DNA from: UBA3792 sp946185305
Lineage (GTDB): Bacteria; Bacillota; Clostridia; Christensenellales; CAG-138
Direction: 5' to 3'
Assembly (NCBI GenBank): GCA_946185305.1
Contig: CAMHJE010000011.1
Location: 1-30,196, forward strand
DNA: 30,196 nt
A program made the translations under genes and the position numbers. Positions 1 to 7,121 of the stretch are shown here, one piece after another (position 1 is the first letter of the stretch; each line of letters begins with the position of its first letter). The notes under the pieces were generated by a model. That model did no database searches. It saw only the letters and a list, made by a program, of their open reading frames with translations, and was not told where the DNA came from.

Positions 1-1
1 G

Positions 2-2215
2 GATGTGGCCAAGGCCTACATCCTCTACCGCAAGCAGCGCGAGAAGGTCCGCAACATCAACTCCACGATGCTCGACTATAAGGACCTCGTCGATAACTAT
101 CTGCAGATCAACGACTGGCGCGTGAAGGAGAACTCCACCGTCACGTATTCGGTCGGCGGCCTGATCCTGTCTAACTCCGGCGCGATCACGGCGAACTACT
201 GGCTGTCCGAGATCTACGATCCGGAGATCGCGGAAGCGCACCGCAGCGCGGCGATCCATCTGCACGACCTGTCGATGCTGACCGGCTACTGCGCGGGCTG
301 GAGCTTAAAGCAGCTGATCCAGGAGGGTCTCGGCGGCGTGCCCGGCAAGATCACCTCGTCCCCCGCGAGCCACCTTTCCACGCTCTGCAACCAGATGGTC
401 AACTTCCTCGGCATCATGCAGAACGAATGGGCGGGCGCGCAGGCGTTCAGCTCCTTCGATACGTACCTTGCGCCGTTTGTCAAGGTCGATAATCTGACGC
501 AGAAGGAAGTCAAGCAGTGCATCCAGTCGTTCATCTACGGCGTAAACACGCCCTCCCGCTGGGGCACGCAGGCGCCTTTTAGCAACGTCACGCTCGACTG
601 GACGGTTCCGAACGATCTGAAGAACCTTCCGGCCATCGTCGGCGGCAAGGAGATGGACTTCACCTACGGCGACTGCAAAAAGGAAATGGACATGGTCAAC
701 AAGGCGTTCATCGAGATCATGATCGAGGGCGACGCCAACGGCCGCGGCTTCCAGTACCCGATCCCGACGTATTCGATCACGCGCGACTTCGATTGGAGCG
801 AGACCGAAAACAACAAGCTGCTCTTTGAAATGACCGCCAAGTATGGCACGCCGTATTTCTCGAACTACATCAATTCGGACATGGAACCGAGCGATGTGCG
901 TTCGATGTGCTGCCGTCTGCGTCTCGACCTGCGTGAGCTTCGCAAAAAGTCCGGCGGCTTCTTCGGCTCCGGCGAATCGACCGGCTCCGTCGGCGTCGTC
1001 ACGATCAACATGCCGCGCATTGCGTACCTTGCCAAGGATGAAAAGGACTTCTATGAGCGGCTCGATAAGCTGATGGATATTGCGGCGCGCTCCCTGAAGA
1101 CCAAGCGCACGGTCATCACGAAGCTCTTGGAAGCGGGCCTGTATCCGTACACCAAGCGTTACCTCGGCACGTTCGCCAACCACTTCTCCACGATCGGCCT
1201 GATCGGCATGAACGAAGTCGGTCTCAACGCGAACTGGCTCCGCGCCGACCTGACCCATCCCAAAACGCAGAAGTTCACGCGCGAGGTGCTGAACCACATG
1301 CGCGAGCGCCTGTCCGACTATCAGGAGCTTTACGGCGACCTCTACAACCTCGAAGCGACGCCCGCCGAGTCCACGACCTATCGCTTTGCCAAGCATGACA
1401 AGGCCAAGTATCCGGACATCATCACGGCGAACATGAACGGCACGCCGTACTACACCAACTCGTCGCATCTGCCGGTCGGCTATACCGAGGACATTTTCTC
1501 CGCGCTCGACATTCAGGACGATCTGCAGACGCTGTATACCTCCGGCACCGTGTTCCACGCGTTCCTCGGCGAGAAGCTGCCCGACTGGAAGGCCGCCGCA
1601 AACCTCGTCCGCAAGATCGCGGAGAACTACAAGCTGCCGTATTACACGATGAGCCCGACGTATTCGGTCTGCAAGGATCACGGCTACATCACCGGCGAGC
1701 ACTATACCTGCCCGATCTGCGGCAACAAGACCGAGGTCTATTCCCGCATCACCGGCTACTATCGTCCGGTGCAGAACTGGAATGACGGCAAGGCGCAGGA
1801 ATTCAAGGATCGCAAGGTCTACAACATCGGCCGTTCCACGCTGCGGCATGTCGGCCCGAACCCCGCGCCCAACGACGAAGTCCTGTCCTCCACGATGGAC
1901 GCCGCGCTTGAAGCGGCGGCTGAGCCCGCGTGCTGCGCACCGACGGAGCCGGTCATCGCGCCGGAGGAGCCGAAGGACGGCATGACGGCGATGCTGTTCA
2001 AGACCCTGACCTGCCCGAACTGCAAGCTCGCAGGGGCGCTGCTCGACAAGGCCGGCATCCACTATATCGCGCTGAACGCGAACGAGGAAAAGGAGCTGGT
2101 CGAGAAGTACGGCATCAAGCAGGCGCCGACGCTCGTGCTTGTGGACGGCGACGAATTCGAAAAGTATCGCGGCGTGTCCGATATCAAGGGCTGGCTCATG
2201 CATAAGGGCGCATAA
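2..2215 (+). CDS. nrdD: Anaerobic (class III) ribonucleoside-triphosphate reductase with fused C-terminal redoxin, 5' partial
   Basis: This glycyl-radical enzyme reduces ribonucleotides to deoxyribonucleotides without oxygen. The reading frame is open to the left edge and the first residues (AYILYRKQREKVR) look like the end of an ATP-cone domain, so the GTG at base 5 is not the true start. Numbering from that GTG, I see the conserved MCCRLRLDLREL and TGSVGVVTINMPR blocks, a zinc site (C556, H559, C569, C572), and the glycyl-radical motif RITGYY with G584. An Ala/Pro/Glu-rich linker with a vicinal Cys pair (C643-C644) follows, then a redoxin domain of about 75 residues with a CPNC motif (C670/C673) and a cis-Pro-type QAPTLVL. 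The Thr-Gly-Tyr radical motif and the redoxin suggest the thioredoxin/redoxin-reduced NrdD subclass rather than the formate-using one (inference). The activase gene nrdG is not next to it. A terminator follows immediately. Confidence 0.95.
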   Translation, partial: DVAKAYILYRKQREKVRNINSTMLDYKDLVDNYLQINDWRVKENSTVTYSVGGLILSNSGAITANYWLSEIYDPEIAEAHRSAAIHLHDLSMLTGYCAGWSLKQLIQEGLGGVPGKITSSPASHLSTLCNQMVNFLGIMQNEWAGAQAFSSFDTYLAPFVKVDNLTQKEVKQCIQSFIYGVNTPSRWGTQAPFSNVTLDWTVPNDLKNLPAIVGGKEMDFTYGDCKKEMDMVNKAFIEIMIEGDANGRGFQYPIPTYSITRDFDWSETENNKLLFEMTAKYGTPYFSNYINSDMEPSDVRSMCCRLRLDLRELRKKSGGFFGSGESTGSVGVVTINMPRIAYLAKDEKDFYERLDKLMDIAARSLKTKRTVITKLLEAGLYPYTKRYLGTFANHFSTIGLIGMNEVGLNANWLRADLTHPKTQKFTREVLNHMRERLSDYQELYGDLYNLEATPAESTTYRFAKHDKAKYPDIITANMNGTPYYTNSSHLPVGYTEDIFSALDIQDDLQTLYTSGTVFHAFLGEKLPDWKAAANLVRKIAENYKLPYYTMSPTYSVCKDHGYITGEHYTCPICGNKTEVYSRITGYYRPVQNWNDGKAQEFKDRKVYNIGRSTLRHVGPNPAPNDEVLSSTMDAALEAAAEPACCAPTEPVIAPEEPKDGMTAMLFKTLTCPNCKLAGALLDKAGIHYIALNANEEKELVEKYGIKQAPTLVLVDGDEFEKYRGVSDIKGWLMHKGA

Positions 2216-2226
2216 GCGCGCATACC

Positions 2227-2260
2227 CGCGGGGAGGGGCAAGGCCCCTGCCCGCGTTTTT
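2227..2260 (+). terminator. Intrinsic terminator after nrdD
   Basis: A stem of 13 positions with one mismatch (2227-2239 against 2243-2255), loop AAG, is followed directly by TTTTT at 2256-2260. It ends only 18 bases before the rhuM start codon and 3 bases before its ribosome binding site. Confidence 0.9.
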
Positions 2261-2278
2261 GTACGGAGGAGGAAGAGT

Positions 2279-3286
2279 GTGGAGCAGCATCATCACGGCG
2301 AGATTCTCCTTTACCGAACGGAAGACGGGCAAACCAAAATAGAGGTCCATTTTCAGCAGGAAACCGTTTGGCTGACGCTGGATCAGATGGCAGAACTGTT
2401 TGACCGCAACAAATCGACGATTTCAAGGCATATACAACACATATTTACCGAGGGCGAGCTTGTGCGGGACAGAGTTGTTGCAAAATATGCAACAACTGCC
2501 GCCGACGGAAAAACCTATCAAGTGGAGTATTACAATCTGGATGTGATCATCTCCGTCGGTTATCGCGTCAAGTCGCTGCGAGGAACGCAGTTCCGCATCT
2601 GGGCGAGCAACGTTCTCAAGGAATACCTGCGCAAAGGGTTTGCGATGGACGACGACCGCCTGAAGGGAAACGGCGGCGGGGATTATTGGAAAGAGCTGTT
2701 AGACCGGATTCGGGATATCCGGAGTTCGGAAAAGGTTCTTTATCGACAGGTTTTGGACTTGTTTGCCACAAGCGTTGACTATGCGGCAAGCAGCGAAGAA
2801 GCCGCGCAGTTCTTTGCCATTGTCCAGAATAAGCTGCATTATGCAGCGCACGGGCATACGGCTGCCGAGGTGATCTATGAAAGAGCGGACGCCGAAAAGC
2901 CGTTTATGGGACTGCAAACCTTCACAGGCGATTTTCCAACGAAGCGCGATATCGGAATCGCCAAGAATTATTTGCATGAGGATGAACTGAAAGTCCTGAA
3001 TAACCTGGTTTCCGGTTACTTCGACTTTGCGGAAATCCGAGCGTTGGAGCACACGCCGATGCGCATGCGTGACTATATCGCTCAGCTGGATGCGATTCTG
3101 CAAGCCGGGAATCGGAAGCTGCTGCAGGACGCCGGCACGGTCAGCCATGGGCAGGCCATCCGCAAGGCGGAAGCAGAGTATCGAAAGTTTCAAGTTGCCA
3201 CCCCTTCCCCGATTGAAGAAGCGTATTTCCAAAGTCTTCGGCAGGCAGAGGAAGCGTGCAAAGAGAGCAAACAACATTCCAAATAA
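2279..3286 (+). CDS. rhuM: RhuM-family protein (virulence-protein RhuM homologue)
   Basis: This 335-residue protein matches the RhuM family as I know it. That family is named after a Salmonella pathogenicity-island gene and is scattered in accessory regions of many bacteria; its biochemical role is unclear. The N-terminal part (WLTLDQMAELFDRNKSTISR, about residues 32-51) resembles a winged-helix or helix-turn-helix DNA-binding segment, followed by the family blocks with YNLDVIISVGYRVKS and GTQFRIWA. The C-terminal half is helical. The GTG start is chosen because a GGAGGAGG ribosome binding site at 2265-2272 precedes it. Base composition is visibly more AT-rich than its neighbours (many AAA, GAA, TTT codons), which suggests recent acquisition. 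It sits between two redox genes, nrdD and trxB, and its stop lies 16 bases before trxB. No partner gene such as a toxin, antitoxin or restriction enzyme is nearby. Confidence 0.88.
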   Translation: MEQHHHGEILLYRTEDGQTKIEVHFQQETVWLTLDQMAELFDRNKSTISRHIQHIFTEGELVRDRVVAKYATTAADGKTYQVEYYNLDVIISVGYRVKSLRGTQFRIWASNVLKEYLRKGFAMDDDRLKGNGGGDYWKELLDRIRDIRSSEKVLYRQVLDLFATSVDYAASSEEAAQFFAIVQNKLHYAAHGHTAAEVIYERADAEKPFMGLQTFTGDFPTKRDIGIAKNYLHEDELKVLNNLVSGYFDFAEIRALEHTPMRMRDYIAQLDAILQAGNRKLLQDAGTVSHGQAIRKAEAEYRKFQVATPSPIEEAYFQSLRQAEEACKESKQHSK

Positions 3287-3302
3287 AGTTTCGGAGGAAA
3301 AC

Positions 3303-4220
3303 ATGTACGATATGATCGTGGTCGGCGGCGGTCCCGCCGGTATGACGGCGGCGCTGTATGCGCTGCGCAACGGCAAGAGCGCGCTTGTGATCGAAAAGGC
3401 CGGGTTTGGCGGGCAGATCACGCACTCCCCGAAGGTCGAAAACTACCCCGGCACGCTGCAGATGAGCGGCAACGAGTTTGCCGACCGGTTCTTGGAGCAG
3501 ATCTTGGCGCAGGGTGCGGAGGTCGAGCTGGAGAACGTCGTTTCCGTGCGCGACGAAGGCGGCGTCAAGATCGTCGAAACCGAGGAGGGCAGCCGCTATG
3601 AAGCGTTGACCGTCGTGCTTGCGACGGGCGTGAAGCACCGTATGCTCGGCTTGCCCGGTGAAAACGAGCTTGTCGGCGAGGGCATTTCGTTCTGCGCCGT
3701 GTGCGACGGCGACTTCTACGCAGGCCAGACCGTGTGCGTCGCGGGCGGCGGCAACTCCGCCTTGCAGGAAGCCATTTTGCTGGCCGAAAAATGCAAGGAG
3801 GTCATTATCCTGCAGGATCTTCCAACACTGACCGGCGAACAGCGCTTGCAGGATGTGCTGCTGTCCCGTCCCAATGTACGCGCGATCACGAATTTGAAGA
3901 TCAACGCGCTCGTCACCGAGGGCGGCGCACTCAAGGGTGTGGCGGTCGAGGATCGCATCACCGGCGCACAGCAGACCGTGGCGTGCGACGGGCTGTTTGT
4001 CGCCATCGGCCTGATCCCCGAAAATGAGCCGTTTGCGGCACTTGCCAAGCTCAATAAGTGGGGCTACTTCGACACCGACGAACAGTGCACGACCGAAACC
4101 CCCGGCGTCTATGTCGCGGGCGACTGCCGCTCTAAGTTCGTGCGCCAGCTCACCACCGCCGTGGCCGACGGCGCAACCGCCGCGCTGGCCGCGTGCCGGT
4201 ATATCAACGAACGGAAATAA
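3303..4220 (+). CDS. trxB: Thioredoxin reductase-like flavoprotein, non-canonical pyridine-nucleotide site
   Basis: This 305-residue FAD disulfide reductase has the N-terminal dinucleotide fold VVGGGPAGMTAA, the redox-active pair CAVC (C131/C134) in the context SFCAVCDGDFY, a second fold with GGGNSALQEA, and the C-terminal FAD motif GVYVAGDC. The HRRxxxR motif that binds the NADPH phosphate in classical TrxB is missing: the equivalent stretch, about residues 168-177, reads IILQDLPTLT. Such proteins may use another donor; flavin thioredoxin reductases that take electrons from ferredoxin have been described in clostridia, so that is one possibility. It probably reduces a thioredoxin, or the redoxin domain of the nearby NrdD (inference from proximity). 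The ATG is preceded by GGAGG at 3293-3297. No promoter of its own is obvious. Confidence 0.9.
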   Translation: MYDMIVVGGGPAGMTAALYALRNGKSALVIEKAGFGGQITHSPKVENYPGTLQMSGNEFADRFLEQILAQGAEVELENVVSVRDEGGVKIVETEEGSRYEALTVVLATGVKHRMLGLPGENELVGEGISFCAVCDGDFYAGQTVCVAGGGNSALQEAILLAEKCKEVIILQDLPTLTGEQRLQDVLLSRPNVRAITNLKINALVTEGGALKGVAVEDRITGAQQTVACDGLFVAIGLIPENEPFAALAKLNKWGYFDTDEQCTTETPGVYVAGDCRSKFVRQLTTAVADGATAALAACRYINERK

Positions 4221-4224
4221 ACAC

Positions 4225-4285
4225 AGCTAAATCGGGCTTCACCCGGCTAAATCGCTTTACGGCGAAATCCGCCTGACGGCGGGCT
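4225..4285. repeat. Tandem mini-hairpin array A (AAATC linkers)
   Basis: Three AAATC linkers, at 4229, 4249 and 4265, are each followed by a small hairpin: CGGG/CCCG (4233-4245), CGC/GCG around TTTACG (4253-4264), and CCGCC-TGAC-GGCGG (4269-4282). The array starts 8 bases after the trxB stop. Loop and linker sequences match arrays at 12241, 16117 and 25473. Confidence 0.7.
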
Positions 4286-4300
4286 ATATAGGTAATCATG

Positions 4301-4336
4301 GGATTCCTCCAAGCAGCGGGGGAATCCTTTGTTTTT
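4301..4336 (+). terminator. Intrinsic terminator after trxB
   Basis: A 10-bp stem (4301-4310 with 4318-4327, one T-G wobble) with loop AAGCAGC is followed by TTTGTTTTT. It closes the trxB transcript downstream of repeat array A. Confidence 0.85.
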
Positions 4337-4352
4337 GGGGATCTGCAGACGG

Positions 4353-4381
4353 TTGCCAAGCGGTGATTTTTGCGGTATACT
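4353..4381 (+). promoter_or_regulatory. Sigma-A promoter for the nucleoside phosphorylase operon
   Basis: TTGCCA at 4353-4358 and TATACT at 4376-4381 are separated by exactly 17 bases. The start codon follows 24 bases later. Confidence 0.8.
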
Positions 4382-4405
4382 GGGAAAAAAGCAGGAGAAA
4401 ATACC

Positions 4406-5194
4406 ATGATCGCCGAAACCTTTGATACCGACAGGACCGCTGTGATCGAGCCGAGCATGATCGTACAGCCGATCCCCGGCTTTCCGAAGGTCGCCGTCAC
4501 GTGCTTTTCCAAGGTGACGTTCGACCGGCTCTGCGCGGACCTTGCCGCGGAGCCGATGCAGGATGCGTTGACCGGCAACGCGAACGGCAAACAGCCGGTC
4601 TTTAAGGCGTCGTGGCACGGGCGGGACTATGCGCTGTTTCTGTCCGCGGTCGGCGCGCCGTCGTGCATCGGGCTGCTGGAGGATATCGCGGTGTTCGGCG
4701 CCGAAACGTTCGTGATCTTCGGCACCTGCGGCGTGCTGGATCGCACGATTGCGGATTGCGGCGTTATGCTGCCGACCGCTGCCGTGCGCGACGAGGGGAC
4801 AAGCTATCATTACGCGCCGCCGTCCGACGAGATCGCGGTCAATGTCGGCACGCTGCCCGCCGCGCGGGCGGTGCTCGATGCGCTCGGCGTCCTTTACACG
4901 GCAGGCAAGGTCTGGACGACCGATGGATTCTACCGCGAAACGCGCGGCCTTGTCGAGCGCCGCAAAGCCGAGGGCTGTCTTTGCGTGGACATGGAATGTT
5001 CGGCGGTCGCGGCGTGGGCGGCGTTTCGGCAGAAGCGCGTGCTGCAATATTTCTATGCGGGCGACAACCTCGACGCCGAGGTATGGGAGCCGCGCAGCCT
5101 TGGCAACGACAAGCGCCTTGCGGACAAGGATCGCATCGCGTATCTGGCTATGGCGATGGCCGAAAAGCTGTATGAAACGGAGGAACAGGCATGA
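4406..5194 (+). CDS. Nucleoside phosphorylase family protein (uridine phosphorylase-like)
   Basis: This 262-residue cytoplasmic protein belongs to the PNP/UDP phosphorylase superfamily, which cleaves nucleosides with phosphate to a free base and ribose 1-phosphate. Supporting motifs are FGTCGVLD (phosphate and ribose region, near residue 108) and DMECSAVAAW, the equivalent of the MExx segment that contacts the ribose. The ATG at 4406 is chosen because CAGGAG lies at 4392-4397 and the promoter -10 box ends at 4381; an upstream in-frame ATG at 4370 lies inside the promoter. Base specificity cannot be read from the sequence. It overlaps the next gene by ATGA (4 bases), so the two are translationally coupled. 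Confidence 0.88.
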   Translation: MIAETFDTDRTAVIEPSMIVQPIPGFPKVAVTCFSKVTFDRLCADLAAEPMQDALTGNANGKQPVFKASWHGRDYALFLSAVGAPSCIGLLEDIAVFGAETFVIFGTCGVLDRTIADCGVMLPTAAVRDEGTSYHYAPPSDEIAVNVGTLPAARAVLDALGVLYTAGKVWTTDGFYRETRGLVERRKAEGCLCVDMECSAVAAWAAFRQKRVLQYFYAGDNLDAEVWEPRSLGNDKRLADKDRIAYLAMAMAEKLYETEEQA

Positions 5195-5811
5195 CCGAAA
5201 CCGAAAAAATGCTGTCCGGCAGACTCTATGTCCCCACCGATGCGGAACTGGTCGCCATGCGAAAAAATGCGCGGCGGCTCTGCAAGGCGTACAACGACTG
5301 CGATCCGGACGACGAGGATCGGCAGGACGAGCTGCTGCACCGGCTTTTGCCGCAGCTTGGCGAAAATTCGTGGGTCAATGCGCCGCTGCAGTTCGATTAC
5401 GGTTGCTTTATCGAGATCGGGCAACGGTGCTTTGTGAACTATAACTTCACCGTACTCGACTGTGCGCCGGTCAAAATCGGCGACGATGTGTTCATCGGGC
5501 CGAATGTGTCGCTGATGCCGCCGGTGCATCCGCTTTTGCACGAGGAACGCAAGCTCTATGCGCGCGCGGACGGCGTGCTGACCGACCGGGAATACGCGCT
5601 GCCGGTCACGATCGGGGACGGCTGCTGGATCGCGGCGAACGTCGTCGTCTGCGGCGGCGTCACCGTCGGCGCAGGCAGCGTGATCGGCGCGGGCAGCGTC
5701 GTCACGCACGATATACCGGCGGGCGTGCTGGCGGCAGGCAATCCGTGCCGCGTGCTTCGCCCCTTGACCGAGGCCGACAGCGTTTTGCATAAGCCGTCGT
5801 TATTCGAATAA
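5191..5811 (+). CDS. Maltose/galactoside O-acetyltransferase family protein
   Basis: This 206-residue left-handed beta-helix acetyltransferase of the Maa/LacA/NodL type moves acetyl from acetyl-CoA to a sugar hydroxyl. It has the N-terminal Mac-type helical segment (EKMLSGRLYVPTDAELVAMR), hexapeptide repeats (IGDDVFIGPNVSLM, IGDGCWIAANVVVCGG, VTVGAGSVIGAGSVV), the catalytic-His region PPVHPLLHEER, and the C-terminal GNPCRVLRPL typical of the family. The length is normal. The start overlaps the phosphorylase stop. The natural acceptor sugar is unknown. Confidence 0.92.
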   Translation: MTETEKMLSGRLYVPTDAELVAMRKNARRLCKAYNDCDPDDEDRQDELLHRLLPQLGENSWVNAPLQFDYGCFIEIGQRCFVNYNFTVLDCAPVKIGDDVFIGPNVSLMPPVHPLLHEERKLYARADGVLTDREYALPVTIGDGCWIAANVVVCGGVTVGAGSVIGAGSVVTHDIPAGVLAAGNPCRVLRPLTEADSVLHKPSLFE

Positions 5812-5828
5812 TCCCAAGGAGGGCGACC

Positions 5829-6494
5829 ATGGAAAAGCCCAAATCCACCCAAAAGAAGCTGGCGGCGGGCGCGGCAGCGACCGTGACGGCGGCAAGCCTG
5901 CTGGTGCATACGGCGGTGACGGACCCCGGCGCGCTGCTGCAAACCCCCGACCCGACAACGCCGGAGGCAAAGCATATCCGGACCGTGGACGGCACGCCGC
6001 ACCGCAGCTATATTCTCGAAACCGATCAGTACGAACCGTTCACGTGGCAGGAGCAGGCGACGCTTTGGATGCAAAAGCTCCCGTGGGCGGTGCGCGCCTT
6101 GGTGCTGCTGCCGCTGTGGGGGATCGGGGAGACGCTGACTGTGCTCGTTTCGGCGTTCTTTGCGTCGCCGCTCGGCCGGGCGCTTGTGCATTTTCTGCTT
6201 GCCGCGGCGGTGCTTGCAGGACTGTTTGCGCTCGTTTGGAAGCTGCTGTTTCCCAATGTGCCGCTGTCCAAAATCTTCAATAAAAAGACGCTCCCGTGGC
6301 TGATCGGTGCGGCGGCGCTGTTGACCGCGGCGGACTTCCTCTTGGGGCGCGTGTGGGACGAATGGCATATCGTCCGCATCGGGATCATGGCGGTGCTCGG
6401 GTTCGGCGTGATCGCCCTTTTATGGTATCGCATCTGCCAAAAGCTGCCCGGGCCGATACGCAGAAAGAAGAAGGTCGAGCTGTACGTGGCGTGA
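5829..6494 (+). CDS. Small multi-pass membrane protein of unknown function
   Basis: This 221-residue protein is not one I recognise. It has a Lys-rich N-terminus and a first hydrophobic stretch near residues 11-30, a polar Pro/Thr-rich segment of about 50 residues, then four likely membrane helices (about residues 88-112, 118-140, 155-172 and 181-202), and a basic tail with RRKKK. AAGGAGGGCG at 5817-5826 is the ribosome binding site. It lies 17 bases after the acetyltransferase gene and probably shares its transcript. A membrane or envelope role is all that can be supported. Confidence 0.75.
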   Translation: MEKPKSTQKKLAAGAAATVTAASLLVHTAVTDPGALLQTPDPTTPEAKHIRTVDGTPHRSYILETDQYEPFTWQEQATLWMQKLPWAVRALVLLPLWGIGETLTVLVSAFFASPLGRALVHFLLAAAVLAGLFALVWKLLFPNVPLSKIFNKKTLPWLIGAAALLTAADFLLGRVWDEWHIVRIGIMAVLGFGVIALLWYRICQKLPGPIRRKKKVELYVA

Positions 6495-6496
6495 CG

Positions 6497-6532
6497 TGCC
6501 AAAAGATGCAACAAAGTTGTAATATTTTGGCA
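6497..6532. promoter_or_regulatory. Nested palindrome upstream of the GNAT operon
   Basis: TGCCAAAA (6497-6504) and TTTTGGCA (6525-6532) are a perfect 8-bp inverted repeat enclosing a second one, CAAC-AAA-GTTG (6509-6519). It begins 3 bases after the membrane-protein stop and ends 28 bases before the next -35 box. It could be an operator or a weak RNA hairpin; there is no U-tract after it. Confidence 0.5.
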
Positions 6533-6560
6533 TTCGGGCGTTTGAAACCGCATGGGTTCC

Positions 6561-6589
6561 TTGACCGTCAACCGCGAAAATGGTATACT
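6561..6589 (+). promoter_or_regulatory. Sigma-A promoter for the GNAT-esterase operon
   Basis: TTGACC at 6561-6566 and TATACT at 6584-6589 have a 17-base spacer. This places the transcript start near 6596 and rules out the in-frame ATG at 6552 as the start of the next gene. Confidence 0.85.
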
Positions 6590-6600
6590 GCAAACGAAGG

Positions 6601-6621
6601 AAGCCGCAGACAAGGCGGCTT
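6601..6621 (+). other. Leader hairpin before the first GNAT gene
   Basis: AAGCCGC (6601-6607) pairs perfectly with GCGGCTT (6615-6621), loop AGACAAG. It lies in the 5' leader about 5 bases after the predicted transcript start and is followed only by TTCC, so it is a stem-loop with a poor terminator tail. Confidence 0.55.
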
Positions 6622-6641
6622 TTCCGTTCAGGAGTAGCGTC

Positions 6642-7121
6642 ATGCCGGAAAAACAAGGTCTTTTGCTGTATCTGCCTACCATCGACGAGCTGGATTTCCG
6701 CCGCCGCCTGCTGGCCGACCCGGAAACGATGTCCTATAACCACGCCTGGGGCGGCACGATCGACTTCCCGGAATCGGATTGGGCGGGCTGGTATGCGCAT
6801 TGGGTGCTGCAGCACCGCGATAAACGCTTCTATCGCTATCTCAAAACCGAGGACGGCACGTTCGTCGGGGAGGTCGCCTATCATTTCGACCCGAAGTGGG
6901 GCGGCTTTATGGCCGACGTGATCGTGAAGAGCGAGTTTCGCGGGCGCGGCTACGGCAAGGCGGGGTTGGAGCTGCTTTGCGCGGCGGCCAAAATGCGCGG
7001 CATTACGGTGCTCTACGACGATATCGCCATCGACAATCCGGCGATTGAAATGTTCCTTGCGGCGGGCTTTTTCGAGGTCGCCCGAACCGATGAGATCATC
7101 CTTTTGAAGAAAGACCTATGA
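6642..7121 (+). CDS. GNAT-family N-acetyltransferase
   Basis: This 159-residue protein of the GNAT fold transfers acetyl from acetyl-CoA to an unknown amine. The acetyl-CoA-binding motif A is SEFRGRGYGKAGLELL (about residues 103-118), and the late DNPAIEMFLAAGFFEV block is the usual motif B. The ATG at 6642 has CAGGAG at 6629-6634 and lies downstream of the mapped promoter. Its stop overlaps the next start (ATGA at 7118-7121), so it is coupled to a second GNAT gene. The substrate cannot be inferred. Confidence 0.88.
   Translation: MPEKQGLLLYLPTIDELDFRRRLLADPETMSYNHAWGGTIDFPESDWAGWYAHWVLQHRDKRFYRYLKTEDGTFVGEVAYHFDPKWGGFMADVIVKSEFRGRGYGKAGLELLCAAAKMRGITVLYDDIAIDNPAIEMFLAAGFFEVARTDEIILLKKDL

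Noticed and set aside
305..2350. Open frame of 681 codons on the minus strand across nrdD
   Set aside because: It is the antisense shadow of a strongly conserved gene in GC-rich DNA; its translation is Arg/Leu/Val-rich without any family motif.
2264..3298. CGGAGGA at 2264-2270 and 3292-3298 as a target-site duplication around rhuM
   Set aside because: Both copies are simply ribosome binding sites of rhuM and trxB, a sequence common throughout the window.
6552..6641. Start of the first GNAT gene at the ATG at 6552
   Set aside because: This ATG lies upstream of the -35 box at 6561, so it would not be in the transcript; the ATG at 6642 has a ribosome binding site.
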